From Bacteroidales bacterium (GTDB lineage Bacteria > Bacteroidota > Bacteroidia > Bacteroidales > JAFGXI01): 21,469 nt of DNA. Below are positions 7,608 through 15,062 of this stretch, piece by piece. The notes under the pieces are model-generated. The model worked only from the letters and a program-made list of their open reading frames with translations, was not told the DNA's origin and made no database searches. The stretch covers positions 1-21,469 of the forward strand of contig JALSQC010000007.1 of assembly GCA_026985625.1 (NCBI GenBank), written 5' to 3'. How positions within the stretch are numbered: position 1 is the first letter of the stretch; every line of letters starts with the position of its first letter. The translations under genes were made by a program, and so were the position numbers.

Positions 7608-8035
7608 TAACGAGCTTTATAAGTTGTGTAATGAATTTCTTTATTGTTATTGCAAACCCAAAAAGTATCTTTTTCTAAACGCAAAATAGTATAAATTTCC
7701 GATGTATCGCGTGTATGTATTTTATATTTTATTTTTATTTGTTTTTTGTGATTGTAAAACTCCCAACTTCCTTTATATGTTGTTGGTTTGTTTAAATACA
7801 TTATTGTTCTTGTAAATTTCATTTGTTTGTCAAAATAATCAGTCCAATTGTCATACTCGGAATATTTAATTTCGTTTGTTTTATAGTTTAAAACCGATTG
7901 GTAAGACCATTTATTAGAAACTCTTGTTTTTTTTGTCGATAAACTAAATTTAGGACCATCTTCGTATTTTGCACACGACAGAATAAAAAATATTAATATA
8001 AAAATTAAAATCGTATTTGTTTTTAATTTTATCAA
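7607..8035 (-). CDS. Small lipoprotein of unknown function
   Basis: The 142-residue product starts with a basic and hydrophobic signal peptide ending in the lipobox LSC (Cys21), so it should be lipid-anchored. The mature part is short and beta-rich, with GPKFSLSTKKTRVSNKW after the anchor and repeated aromatic and threonine-rich strands (WEFYNHKKQ, IYTILRLEKDTFWV). This looks like the small lipocalin-like lipoproteins common in Bacteroidota, in which a 'SLs...R..n.W' opening is frequent, but I cannot name a family. It is the first gene of the four-gene minus-strand operon and overlaps the glycosyltransferase start by one base. A possible role in the envelope is inferred only from the anchor and neighbours. 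Confidence 0.72.
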   Translation of the reverse strand: MIKLKTNTILIFILIFFILSCAKYEDGPKFSLSTKKTRVSNKWSYQSVLNYKTNEIKYSEYDNWTDYFDKQMKFTRTIMYLNKPTTYKGSWEFYNHKKQIKIKYKIHTRDTSEIYTILRLEKDTFWVCNNNKEIHYTTYKAR

Positions 8036-8051
8036 AATTTAAAAATTTTTA

Positions 8052-8059
8052 CAAATTTA
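8052..8059 (-). promoter_or_regulatory. Candidate -7 element for the lipoprotein-GT9-U32-membrane operon
   Basis: Read on the minus strand this is TAAATTTG, a match to TAnnTTTG, 16 bases before the lipoprotein ATG. I see no TTTG at the usual -33 distance, so support is limited to the -7 match and position. Confidence 0.4.
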
Positions 8060-8137
8060 TATCAATTAAACGAAATCTTTAATAAATAAACATTTGTTTT
8101 ATCTTATTTTATTAATTTTATCGAAAAAAAATATTTT

Positions 8138-9247
8138 ATGCAACTCGATAGCTTAAATTTAGTAAACTTTAAGAATTTTAATCAGCTTGAGATAAATAAT
8201 TTATTAAAAATAAATTGTTTTGTTGGAAAAAATGGCGAGGGAAAAACAAATTTACTCGATGCTATTTATTATTTATCGTTTACAAAAAGTTATTTTAACA
8301 CTATCGACTCGGAAAATATAAAATATAATAACGATTTTTTTGTGTTGCAGGGCAAATATAAAAATTCCGACGAAATTATTGATGTTTACTGTGGTGTAAA
8401 ACCGGGACATAAAAAAAAGTTTACATTAAATAAAAAAACATATAAAAAATTATCGGATCATATAGGACTTATTCCTCTTGTAATAATTACACCTTCAGAT
8501 ATTAATTTAATTATAGGAGGTAGTGCTGTCCGTCGAAAATTTATCGACGGTGTAATATCGCAGTTCGATAAAGAATATCTTAATGCATTATTAAAATATA
8601 ATAGAGTTATTGAGCATCGTAATAAATTGTTAAAGCAATTTGCAAAAAATAATATTTTCGATAAAGACAGTATATCGGTCTGGGACGAACAATTAATAAA
8701 TTACGGAAACAAAATATATAAAAAACGAACCGATTTTATACAAAAATTAATACCTGTTTTTCAAAAATTTTATTCTTTTATCTCGGACGATAACGAGAGA
8801 GTGGAACTTTTTTATAAATCGCAATTAACCGAAGCGGATTTTAAAAGTTTATTACAAAAAAATATTAGTAAAGACACTATATTACAATACACATCGGTAG
8901 GAATACATAAGGACGATTTGATTCTTACGCTTGAAGGAAGACAAATTAAAAAAATTGGTTCGCAAGGACAAAAAAAAACATATTTTCTTTCGTTAAAATT
9001 AGCACAGTTCGAGTTTATAAAACAAATATGTGGATTTAAACCTTTGTTACTTTTTGACGATGTCTTTGATAAATTAGATGCCGACAGAGTATCGCAACTT
9101 ATAAAATTAGTGTCGGATAATAATTTTGGACAAATATTTATTACCGATACAAGTATCGACCGCTTGCAAAAAATACTGTTAGATATAGATATACCAAGTA
9201 AAATATATGAATTATATAACCAGACAATAACATTAAAAAATAAATAA
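8138..9247 (+). CDS. recF: DNA replication and repair protein RecF
   Basis: RecF is an SMC-like ATPase that binds gapped DNA and, with RecO and RecR, directs RecA loading. The 369-residue length is normal. The protein begins LDSLNLVNFKNF and has the Walker A motif GKNGEGKT at residues 30-37, the ABC signature GSQGQKK at about 274-280, and the Walker B motif LLLFDDVFDKLD at 303-314, so it should be catalytically competent. The ATG chosen gives the standard family N-terminus. The gene starts a plus-strand unit divergent from the lipoprotein operon, with 102 bases between them. It is followed after 2 bases by a CPBP protease gene rather than by the small DUF721 gene often found next to recF in this phylum. 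Confidence 0.95.
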   Translation: MQLDSLNLVNFKNFNQLEINNLLKINCFVGKNGEGKTNLLDAIYYLSFTKSYFNTIDSENIKYNNDFFVLQGKYKNSDEIIDVYCGVKPGHKKKFTLNKKTYKKLSDHIGLIPLVIITPSDINLIIGGSAVRRKFIDGVISQFDKEYLNALLKYNRVIEHRNKLLKQFAKNNIFDKDSISVWDEQLINYGNKIYKKRTDFIQKLIPVFQKFYSFISDDNERVELFYKSQLTEADFKSLLQKNISKDTILQYTSVGIHKDDLILTLEGRQIKKIGSQGQKKTYFLSLKLAQFEFIKQICGFKPLLLFDDVFDKLDADRVSQLIKLVSDNNFGQIFITDTSIDRLQKILLDIDIPSKIYELYNQTITLKNK

Positions 9248-9249
9248 TT

Positions 9250-10167
9250 ATGTTAAAAGCATTATTAAAAAATTCGTCACCAGTAATAAGGTTAATAGTA
9301 ACATTAACAGTTATAGTTATATCGCTTCTGGTTTTTGTTATTATAGGACTAATTTTTGGTTTCGTCATTTTTAAAACAAACATACTAAACCCGGAACTTT
9401 TAACTAACTACGACAATCCTTTGTCTGTTCACGTTTTAAAATATTTTCAGATAGTTCAATCTATAGGCTTGTTTGTAGTTCCTCCATTTATTTTGGGTTA
9501 TTTGTTTACAGGTAAAAGTTTCGATTTTTTAAAATTAAATAACTTGGCAAAACCTTTGTCGTTTATACTTGTTCCGTTACTTATAATATCGTCTGTTCCG
9601 TTAATAAATTTTTTGGCAGATATTAATTCGCATTTGGTTTTACCTGATTTTATGTCGGGTATAGAGCAATGGATGAAAAGTTCAGAAGAAAATGCGGCAA
9701 AAATTACAAAAATATTTCTTTCGGCAAACGGATTTGGCGGACTTATGCTAAATGTTTTTATGATAGCTTTAATTCCTGCTGTTGGCGAAGAGCTATTATT
9801 TAGAGGTGTTTTGCAAAATATTTTTGTTAAATGGACAAAAAATATACATTGGGGAATTTTTATTGCAGCTTTTGTTTTTAGTTTTATACATTTTCAGTTC
9901 TATGGATTTTTGCCACGTATATTTCTCGGAATAATTTTCGGTTATCTGTATTTCTGGAGCAAGTCGCTTTGGCTGTCAATGTTAGGTCATTTTATTAATA
10001 ACGGATTTGCTGTTGTTGTCTCGTATTTTGCAAGCGACCAAATGATGGGAGATAAAATAGATACTATAGGAACAACTCAACAAACAATTATTTTTACAAT
10101 ATTAAGCACAATAATTACTTTTGGAATTTTTTATATTATTTATAAAAAAGAAAAAGGTAGGCTGTAA
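9250..10167 (+). CDS. CPBP family intramembrane metalloprotease (CAAX prenyl protease/ABI-like)
   Basis: The 305-residue membrane protein has about seven to eight hydrophobic segments, starting with a strong one at residues 15-41. It carries the full set of CPBP catalytic motifs: EELLFRG with E180/E181 and R185, FSFIH with H214, and HFINN with H247 and N251. These proteases cleave substrates within or close to the membrane; bacterial members are linked to protein maturation and bacteriocin immunity. The substrate here is unknown. The gene starts 2 bases after the recF stop and is almost certainly co-transcribed with it, though no functional link to recombination is known. It ends 45 bases before the convergent gene at 10213, with no clear hairpin between. 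Confidence 0.9.
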   Translation: MLKALLKNSSPVIRLIVTLTVIVISLLVFVIIGLIFGFVIFKTNILNPELLTNYDNPLSVHVLKYFQIVQSIGLFVVPPFILGYLFTGKSFDFLKLNNLAKPLSFILVPLLIISSVPLINFLADINSHLVLPDFMSGIEQWMKSSEENAAKITKIFLSANGFGGLMLNVFMIALIPAVGEELLFRGVLQNIFVKWTKNIHWGIFIAAFVFSFIHFQFYGFLPRIFLGIIFGYLYFWSKSLWLSMLGHFINNGFAVVVSYFASDQMMGDKIDTIGTTQQTIIFTILSTIITFGIFYIIYKKEKGRL

Positions 10168-10212
10168 TCAACCAAGTTTTTGTTAGTTTCCTTTATTTTA
10201 TCAGGTTTATTA

Positions 10213-10890
10213 TTATTTTTTTGTATAAAAAATTACGCCGTATTTTATTAAATTAGCTTCTTTTTCGGCGTTTCCCGTATTACTAAAATAATGGTTAATT
10301 TCGTCCCAAATAAGTTTTATAATTTTATTTGCTTCGTCTCGTTTCGATGCTAAAATACTTAAAAATCTTGCCGAATCGTCTTTTAACTTTTTTTGTATAT
10401 TATATTCTTGGACAAAATTCTCAAAATAAACTCTAACAATACCAAACGTTGGATTTGTAACAGGTTTTAATCCCAGTGATACACGTTTAGACTCGCCTTC
10501 GATAATTTTATTTCCCCAAAAAAATATTTTATCCTCCGATGTTAAAACAGGAACTTTATTTGAGTTTAAGTTAAAAAAATCTAACGAACTTTTTGGTAAC
10601 TCACCACGTTCGATAGCCATTTTTAAAACTTTAATAAAATGCAGAATATATAATCGGGCTTTATTTAATTTAGGTAAATAATTGTTTTTATTATTTTCAA
10701 CTTGTTTTTTATAAGATGTTTGATATTCTATATACGATTTTTCAAAACTTGGTAAAAATAATCGTAATTTATTAAATGTTTTTTGTGAAAAAGCTAAGTC
10801 AATTGGCGATAAGTTAACACCCATATCGTATGCTTTTTTTAAAGCATTTAAACGAGATAAATCTGTATTTGGTAATCTGCGATACGCCAT
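10213..10890 (-). CDS. Uncharacterised soluble protein
   Basis: I do not recognise this 225-residue protein. It has no signal peptide or membrane segment, is basic overall, and is probably mostly helical. Noticeable segments are the opening AYRRLPNTDLSRLNALKKA, a central FFWGNKIIEGESKR near residues 123-136, NPTFGIVRVYFENFVQEYN near 147-165, and KIIKLIWDEINHYFS near 194-208. Codon and base use match neighbouring genes, so it looks native rather than recently acquired. It has a well-formed candidate promoter of its own at 10909-10938. The tail-to-tail neighbour is the CPBP protease gene and the next gene upstream is another minus-strand unknown. Confidence 0.75.
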   Translation of the reverse strand: MAYRRLPNTDLSRLNALKKAYDMGVNLSPIDLAFSQKTFNKLRLFLPSFEKSYIEYQTSYKKQVENNKNNYLPKLNKARLYILHFIKVLKMAIERGELPKSSLDFFNLNSNKVPVLTSEDKIFFWGNKIIEGESKRVSLGLKPVTNPTFGIVRVYFENFVQEYNIQKKLKDDSARFLSILASKRDEANKIIKLIWDEINHYFSNTGNAEKEANLIKYGVIFYTKK

Positions 10891-10908
10891 TAATTAATAT
10901 GCTTGTTA

Positions 10909-10938
10909 CAAAGCTATTTGTTTTTTTTAATAAACAAT
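10909..10938 (-). promoter_or_regulatory. Candidate promoter for the gene at 10213-10890
   Basis: On the minus strand ATTG (10935-10938) is followed after 18 bases by TAGCTTTG (10909-10916), a full match to the TAnnTTTG -7 element. The element ends 18 bases before the ATG. Confidence 0.6.
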
Positions 10939-11002
10939 AACTCGTAAAACATAAATATTAACAAATTAATGTTAATTGTATAATGTAAAAAAAAAGTGAT
11001 AT

Positions 11003-11437
11003 TTAATACTTGCGGTTAATTATTTCCGAATAAATAATAGCTTTTCTAATATCAAACTCGTCGCCAAAATATTGTTCAAAAAAGTTTTGTTCGTGCTTAT
11101 TGTTAGTATCAAAAACAATAGGAGTGTCGGGAATTAAATCTATATTAGGGTCTGTTGCAATTTTGTCGTAATCAATAACTTCTTTATTAATACTGTCTTT
11201 TATTAAAAAATCAGATTTATTACTAACGTTACTAACGGTAGTAGATTTTTTTTTATGTAGAAATTCTGCTTTCATATCGTTTATAAGCTTTTCGGTATCT
11301 GCAAATGTTAAATTTTCAGTTTTAGTATTGTTTATTAAATGTTTTTTCTTATCGTTTAATTCATTTCTTTTTTTTGATTTAACAATAAAAACAATGACTA
11401 AAGCCGCAATATAAAGTAATACCTGTAAAAAGCCCAT
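11003..11437 (-). CDS. Uncharacterised small single-pass membrane protein
   Basis: The 144-residue protein has one N-terminal membrane segment at about residues 3-20 (LQVLLYIAALVIVFIV), followed by lysines, so the rest is probably cytoplasmic. The middle is polar and low in complexity (KKKS, NVSNKSD, TDPNIDLIPDTP), suggesting disorder. The last 20 residues form a distinct element, EFDIRKAIIYSEIINRKY, a tail I associate with small Bacteroidales membrane proteins of unknown role. I cannot assign a function. It is divergent from the mltF-like gene and has its own candidate promoter. Confidence 0.7.
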   Translation of the reverse strand: MGFLQVLLYIAALVIVFIVKSKKRNELNDKKKHLINNTKTENLTFADTEKLINDMKAEFLHKKKSTTVSNVSNKSDFLIKDSINKEVIDYDKIATDPNIDLIPDTPIVFDTNNKHEQNFFEQYFGDEFDIRKAIIYSEIINRKY

Positions 11438-11455
11438 AATTTTTTTAATAAAAAA

Positions 11456-11487
11456 TAAAGTTACATAAAAATAATTAAACTAACAAA
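11456..11487 (-). promoter_or_regulatory. Candidate promoter for the gene at 11003-11437
   Basis: On the minus strand TTTG (11484-11487) is followed after 20 bases by TAACTTTA (11456-11463), a 5-of-6 match to the fixed bases of TAnnTTTG. The element ends 18 bases before the ATG. Confidence 0.55.
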
Positions 11488-11547
11488 ATTTTTGCTATTT
11501 TACTGTATGCTAAGCAACTTTTTAAAGTTTGTAACGTTTAATTATAT

Positions 11548-12987
11548 ATGCATCTTTTTAAAAGAAACATAACATTACAAATTATTATTACATTAATTAT
11601 ATTCTCGTTTGCTTGTAATAACAATAAAAATAATATAAACAAAAAATACAATATTACAGTAAGAGATTATCACGAAATAAAAAAATCAAAAAAACTTGTA
11701 GTTGTTACAAACACAAACTCAACCGACTATTTTATTTATAGAGGTCAGCCAATGGGTTTTCAGTTAGAGCTTATGCAGATTTTTGCTAAAGAGTTAAATG
11801 TCGATTTAGAAATTATTGCCCAAAATAATTTATCGCGATGTTTTAATATGCTCGATAATGATAGTTGCGATATTATTGCTATAGGATTAACAATTACAAA
11901 AGACCGCAGTGCAAAATTTAATTTTACAAAACCTTATGGTTTTACAAATCAAGTTCTTGTTCAGCGAAAACCTGATAATTGGCAGGAACTTTCAAAAAAA
12001 GACTTAGAAACAAAACTAATACGAAATCAGTTAGACTTAGCAAAAAAAACAATATACGTTCAGCAAAATTCATCTTTTGTCGATAGATTAAAAAGTTTAT
12101 CACAAGAAATAGGCGATACAATATACATTAAACAAAAAAATTTAGAAACCGAAGAACTTATAAAACAAGTTGCAAATAAAAAAATTAATTATACAGTTTG
12201 CGACGATTATGTAGGATTAGTTAATAAAACATATTATCCGCAAATCGATGTATCTACAAAGATTAGTTTTCCTCAAAAATTAGCTTGGGCTGTTAATAAG
12301 CAATCCGATACCTTGTTAAATATATTAAACGATTGGATTGTTGAGTTTAAAAAAACACGAAAATTTAAAAACATTTATAATAAATATTTCAAAAATCCTA
12401 AGTCGGCAAATATATTTAACAGCAATTATTACTTTATGGAAACAGGACAAATATCTCCATACGATAAATATTTTAAAAAATATGCAAAAAAAATACATTG
12501 GGATTGGCGTTTAATAGCATCTATTGCTTATCAAGAATCTCATTTTAATAACAGTGTAAAATCGTGGGCAGGAGCATTCGGAGTTATGCAACTTATGCCG
12601 GTTACAGCCGAAAAATTTAACGTCGATACAAACTCGTCGCCGGTAGATAATATACGAGCAGGAATCGAATATTTAAAATATATCGACAAACAACTACCAA
12701 AAGAAATAAGCGATACTACCGAACGTAAAAAATTTATTATAGCATCGTATAACTCGGGATTAGGGCATGTGCTTGACGCCAGGAGGTTAGCCGAAAAGTT
12801 TAATAAAAATCCCAATATCTGGGATAATAATGTAGATATTTATATGATAAAAAAATCAAATTCTAAATATTATCTCGACCCTGTTGTAAAATATGGATAT
12901 TGCAGAGGTAGCGAGACTGTTAATTATGTATTGGAAATATTCTCGCGTTACGAACATTATAAAAACATAAAAACAAAAACCGAATAG
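11548..12987 (+). CDS. mltF: MltF-like lytic murein transglycosylase lipoprotein
   Basis: The 479-residue protein joins two domains. After a signal peptide with a lipobox-like end (SFAC, Cys23), residues about 45-285 form a family 3 solute-binding domain (KKLVVVTNTNSTDYFIYRG, GFQLELMQIFAKELNV, IIAIGLTITKDRS). Residues about 305-470 form a lytic transglycosylase domain with the catalytic glutamate E330 in AYQESHFN, then SWAGAFGVMQLMP at 339-351 and ASYNSGLGHV at 399-408. MltF enzymes cleave the glycan strand of peptidoglycan to 1,6-anhydro products, and the binding domain regulates activity in the E. coli homologue. The lipid anchor suggests attachment to the outer membrane facing peptidoglycan. 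No clear promoter match was found in the 110-base divergent gap before it. Confidence 0.9.
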   Translation: MHLFKRNITLQIIITLIIFSFACNNNKNNINKKYNITVRDYHEIKKSKKLVVVTNTNSTDYFIYRGQPMGFQLELMQIFAKELNVDLEIIAQNNLSRCFNMLDNDSCDIIAIGLTITKDRSAKFNFTKPYGFTNQVLVQRKPDNWQELSKKDLETKLIRNQLDLAKKTIYVQQNSSFVDRLKSLSQEIGDTIYIKQKNLETEELIKQVANKKINYTVCDDYVGLVNKTYYPQIDVSTKISFPQKLAWAVNKQSDTLLNILNDWIVEFKKTRKFKNIYNKYFKNPKSANIFNSNYYFMETGQISPYDKYFKKYAKKIHWDWRLIASIAYQESHFNNSVKSWAGAFGVMQLMPVTAEKFNVDTNSSPVDNIRAGIEYLKYIDKQLPKEISDTTERKKFIIASYNSGLGHVLDARRLAEKFNKNPNIWDNNVDIYMIKKSNSKYYLDPVVKYGYCRGSETVNYVLEIFSRYEHYKNIKTKTE

Positions 12988-13030
12988 TTCTAATTTTATA
13001 TTTAAATCAAAATCGTAAACAAAAAAATAT

Positions 13031-13038
13031 TATCTTTG
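13031..13038 (+). promoter_or_regulatory. Candidate -7 element for the transketolase gene
   Basis: TATCTTTG matches TAnnTTTG and ends 22 bases before the ATG. It also forms the left arm of a short inverted repeat, TTATCTT (13030-13036) with AAGATAA (13044-13050), which might bind a regulator or just reflect the AT-rich context. Confidence 0.6.
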
Positions 13039-13060
13039 ATAATAAGATAATAATACTAAA

Positions 13061-13876
13061 ATGCAAGATATAAATAAACTTAAAACAATCGCAAAAAATA
13101 TTCGCAAAGATGTATTAACAAGCATTGCAGAAGCAGGCTCAGGACACACAGGAGGATCTTTAGGGTTAGCCGATGTTTTTACAAGCTTATATTTCGATAT
13201 ATTAAACCACAAACCAAACAATCCCAATTGGGAGGACAGAGACCGCCTTATATTATCAATAGGACATGTTGCACCGGTTTTGTATGCAAGTCTTGCAAAT
13301 GCAGGATATTTTAATAAAGACGAACTTTTAACACTAAGAAAATTAGGCTCCAGACTACAAGGACACCCCGGTAAAAATCACGGATTACCGGGCATAGAAC
13401 TATCGGCAGGCTCGTTAGGGCAAGGTTTGTCGGTTTCGGTAGGATTAGCATTATCGGCAAAAATAGATAATAAATCGTGGAAAGTTTATACAATTCTCGG
13501 AGACGGCGAACTGCAAGAAGGTTCTGTTTGGGAAGCAGCTATGAGTGCGGCACACCATAAACTAAATAATATTATAGCTTTAATCGATAGAAATAACTTG
13601 CAAATCGACGGACCAACAAATAAAGTAATGACAATTGAACCTCTTTACGACAAATGGAAATCTTTTGGGTGGAATGTTCTAAAATGTAACGGAAATAATA
13701 TACTCGAAATTATTAACACCTATAAACAAGCACAAAAAGAAAAAACAAAACCAACAGTAATTATCGCTAAAACTGTTATGGGAAAAGGTGTCCCCGATAT
13801 TGAAAATAATTATGAGTGGCACGGAAAAGCACCAACAAAAAATCAACTTAAATTGTTTATAAAAAATTTGTATTAA
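13061..13876 (+). CDS. tktA: Transketolase, N-terminal (TPP-binding) subunit
   Basis: The 271-residue protein corresponds to only the first domain of a full transketolase (about 650 residues). It carries SGHTGGSLG at 27-35, the histidines H29, H69 and H102, GSLGQGLSV at 117-125, and the Mg-TPP motif GDGELQEGS at 147-155 with N179 downstream. It ends after YEWHGKAPT at 251-259, where split transketolases normally end. The C-terminal partner (pyrimidine and C-terminal domains) is needed to move two-carbon ketol units in the non-oxidative pentose phosphate pathway. In split systems that partner is normally the next gene, but here the next gene is an HU-CCDC81/SPOR protein. The stop is clean and nothing in 13877-13977 resembles a decayed second half. 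Confidence 0.9.
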   Translation: MQDINKLKTIAKNIRKDVLTSIAEAGSGHTGGSLGLADVFTSLYFDILNHKPNNPNWEDRDRLILSIGHVAPVLYASLANAGYFNKDELLTLRKLGSRLQGHPGKNHGLPGIELSAGSLGQGLSVSVGLALSAKIDNKSWKVYTILGDGELQEGSVWEAAMSAAHHKLNNIIALIDRNNLQIDGPTNKVMTIEPLYDKWKSFGWNVLKCNGNNILEIINTYKQAQKEKTKPTVIIAKTVMGKGVPDIENNYEWHGKAPTKNQLKLFIKNLY

Positions 13877-13900
13877 ACTTTTTTAAACAAAATTTTTACA

Positions 13901-13908
13901 TATTTTTG
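13901..13908 (+). promoter_or_regulatory. Candidate -7 element for the HU-CCDC81/SPOR gene
   Basis: TATTTTTG matches TAnnTTTG 69 bases before the ATG. It suggests that this gene has its own transcript rather than depending on the transketolase promoter. The long leader contains a small GGAT-TT-ATCC palindrome at 13921-13930 of unknown meaning. Confidence 0.45.
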
Positions 13909-13977
13909 TTTTACTATGTGGGATTTATCCTGCAAAAATTAATTATTTAATAATAAACTAATTACATAATTTAATTA

Positions 13978-14988
13978 ATGAATTTAGACAAATATATTAA
14001 CGACTTATTATTTTTTTACGATTTGGTTATTATTCCCGATTTTGGAGGTTTTGTAGCAAATTATCAAGCAGCAAAAATAAATAAAACAAACTTTGAGCCT
14101 GCAAAAAAAACTGTTATGTTTAATTCCGATTTAAAAAATAACGATGGTTTACTTTTAAGTTCAATAATTAATTACGAAAAAATATCACAAGAACAAGCAA
14201 AAGCCAAAATAGATAATTTTGTAAAAACAACAAAAGCAAACCTAAACTCCGGAAAATTAGTTTATTTAAAAAATATAGGATTCTTAAAAAAAACAAAAAA
14301 TAATTTAATTTTTGAACCCGATATAAAATCTAACTTTTTGTTAGATAATTTTGGATTAGAAAAATTTAATTCGCCGTTAATCGAAAATCAATTACAAAAA
14401 ACCATACAAACACAAACAAACACAAACTATATTATAAACAACCGAAGAATAAAACAACTTGCCGTAGGCATTCCGTTAGCACTATTACTCACATTAATAC
14501 CTTACAAATCTAATTTAGTAAAAAACCTAAGTTCGTTTAACGTTTTTCAAACATATTCAAAAATCGACAAAGCAATACCTTACGATTCTATAACAATTAA
14601 TCCAAAATCAATAGATAAAACAGTTGACAAAATAACATCAAACAAATCAGCATTATTTTTTGCCGAAAATAAAAAAAACATTACAACAAATAAAAACAAT
14701 AAAACCGTTAAAAAAACTAAGAAACTTGAGAAAACAACAATAAAAACAACAGACACAAAAAACACTCTTAAAAAATATCAATTAATATCAGGTAGTTTTA
14801 AAGACAAAAACAACGCACAAAAACGATTAAAAAAATTACAAAAAAAAGGACTAAACCCAATACTCGATAAAAGAAAAAATCGTTATAGAATTATAGCAAG
14901 TTCTTTTGATTCAAAATCGCAAGCTAAAGAAAAATCAAAAGAATTAAAATTAAAAAAAATATCTTGTTGGATTTATACGGCAAAATAA
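13978..14988 (+). CDS. HU-CCDC81 and SPOR domain protein
   Basis: The 336-residue protein has a Bacteroidota-type layout. Residues 1 to about 60 hold the first HU-like CCDC81 domain, with YDLVIIPDFGGFVANYQ at 14-30 and the FNSDLKNNDGLL segment at 48-59. A second HU-like domain follows to about 125 (GKLVYLKNIGFLKK). A single membrane segment lies at about 161-176 (LAVGIPLALLLTLIPY). A lysine- and threonine-rich linker of some 80 residues leads to a C-terminal SPOR domain at about 266-336 (YQLISGSFKDKNNAQKRL, YRIIASSFDSKSQAKEK). SPOR domains bind glycan strands stripped of stem peptides at division septa, so the protein probably links a cytoplasmic HU-like module to septal peptidoglycan. The role of the HU part, including whether it binds DNA, is not settled. 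Confidence 0.88.
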   Translation: MNLDKYINDLLFFYDLVIIPDFGGFVANYQAAKINKTNFEPAKKTVMFNSDLKNNDGLLLSSIINYEKISQEQAKAKIDNFVKTTKANLNSGKLVYLKNIGFLKKTKNNLIFEPDIKSNFLLDNFGLEKFNSPLIENQLQKTIQTQTNTNYIINNRRIKQLAVGIPLALLLTLIPYKSNLVKNLSSFNVFQTYSKIDKAIPYDSITINPKSIDKTVDKITSNKSALFFAENKKNITTNKNNKTVKKTKKLEKTTIKTTDTKNTLKKYQLISGSFKDKNNAQKRLKKLQKKGLNPILDKRKNRYRIIASSFDSKSQAKEKSKELKLKKISCWIYTAK

Positions 14989-15020
14989 ATTCTACATCTA
15001 ATTTTTTATTAATAAATTTT

Positions 15021-15050
15021 TTTGATATTTTTATATAATAAATATTTTAT
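15021..15050 (+). promoter_or_regulatory. Weak candidate promoter for pgi
   Basis: TTTG (15021-15024) is followed after 18 bases by TATTTTAT (15043-15050), a partial match to TAnnTTTG, 12 bases before the ATG. The region is so AT-rich that this could be chance. Confidence 0.3.
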
Positions 15051-15062
15051 CATTAAAACTTT

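Noticed and set aside
8093..8120. Promoter for recF from TTTG at 8093 and TAATTTTA at 8113
   Set aside because: The spacer is only 16 bases against the usual 19-21 and the second element lacks the final G; not strong enough to list.
11491..11531. Promoter for the mltF-like gene from TTTG at 11491 and TAAAGTTTG at 11523
   Set aside because: The spacer is 28 bases and the second element has one base too many between TA and TTTG.
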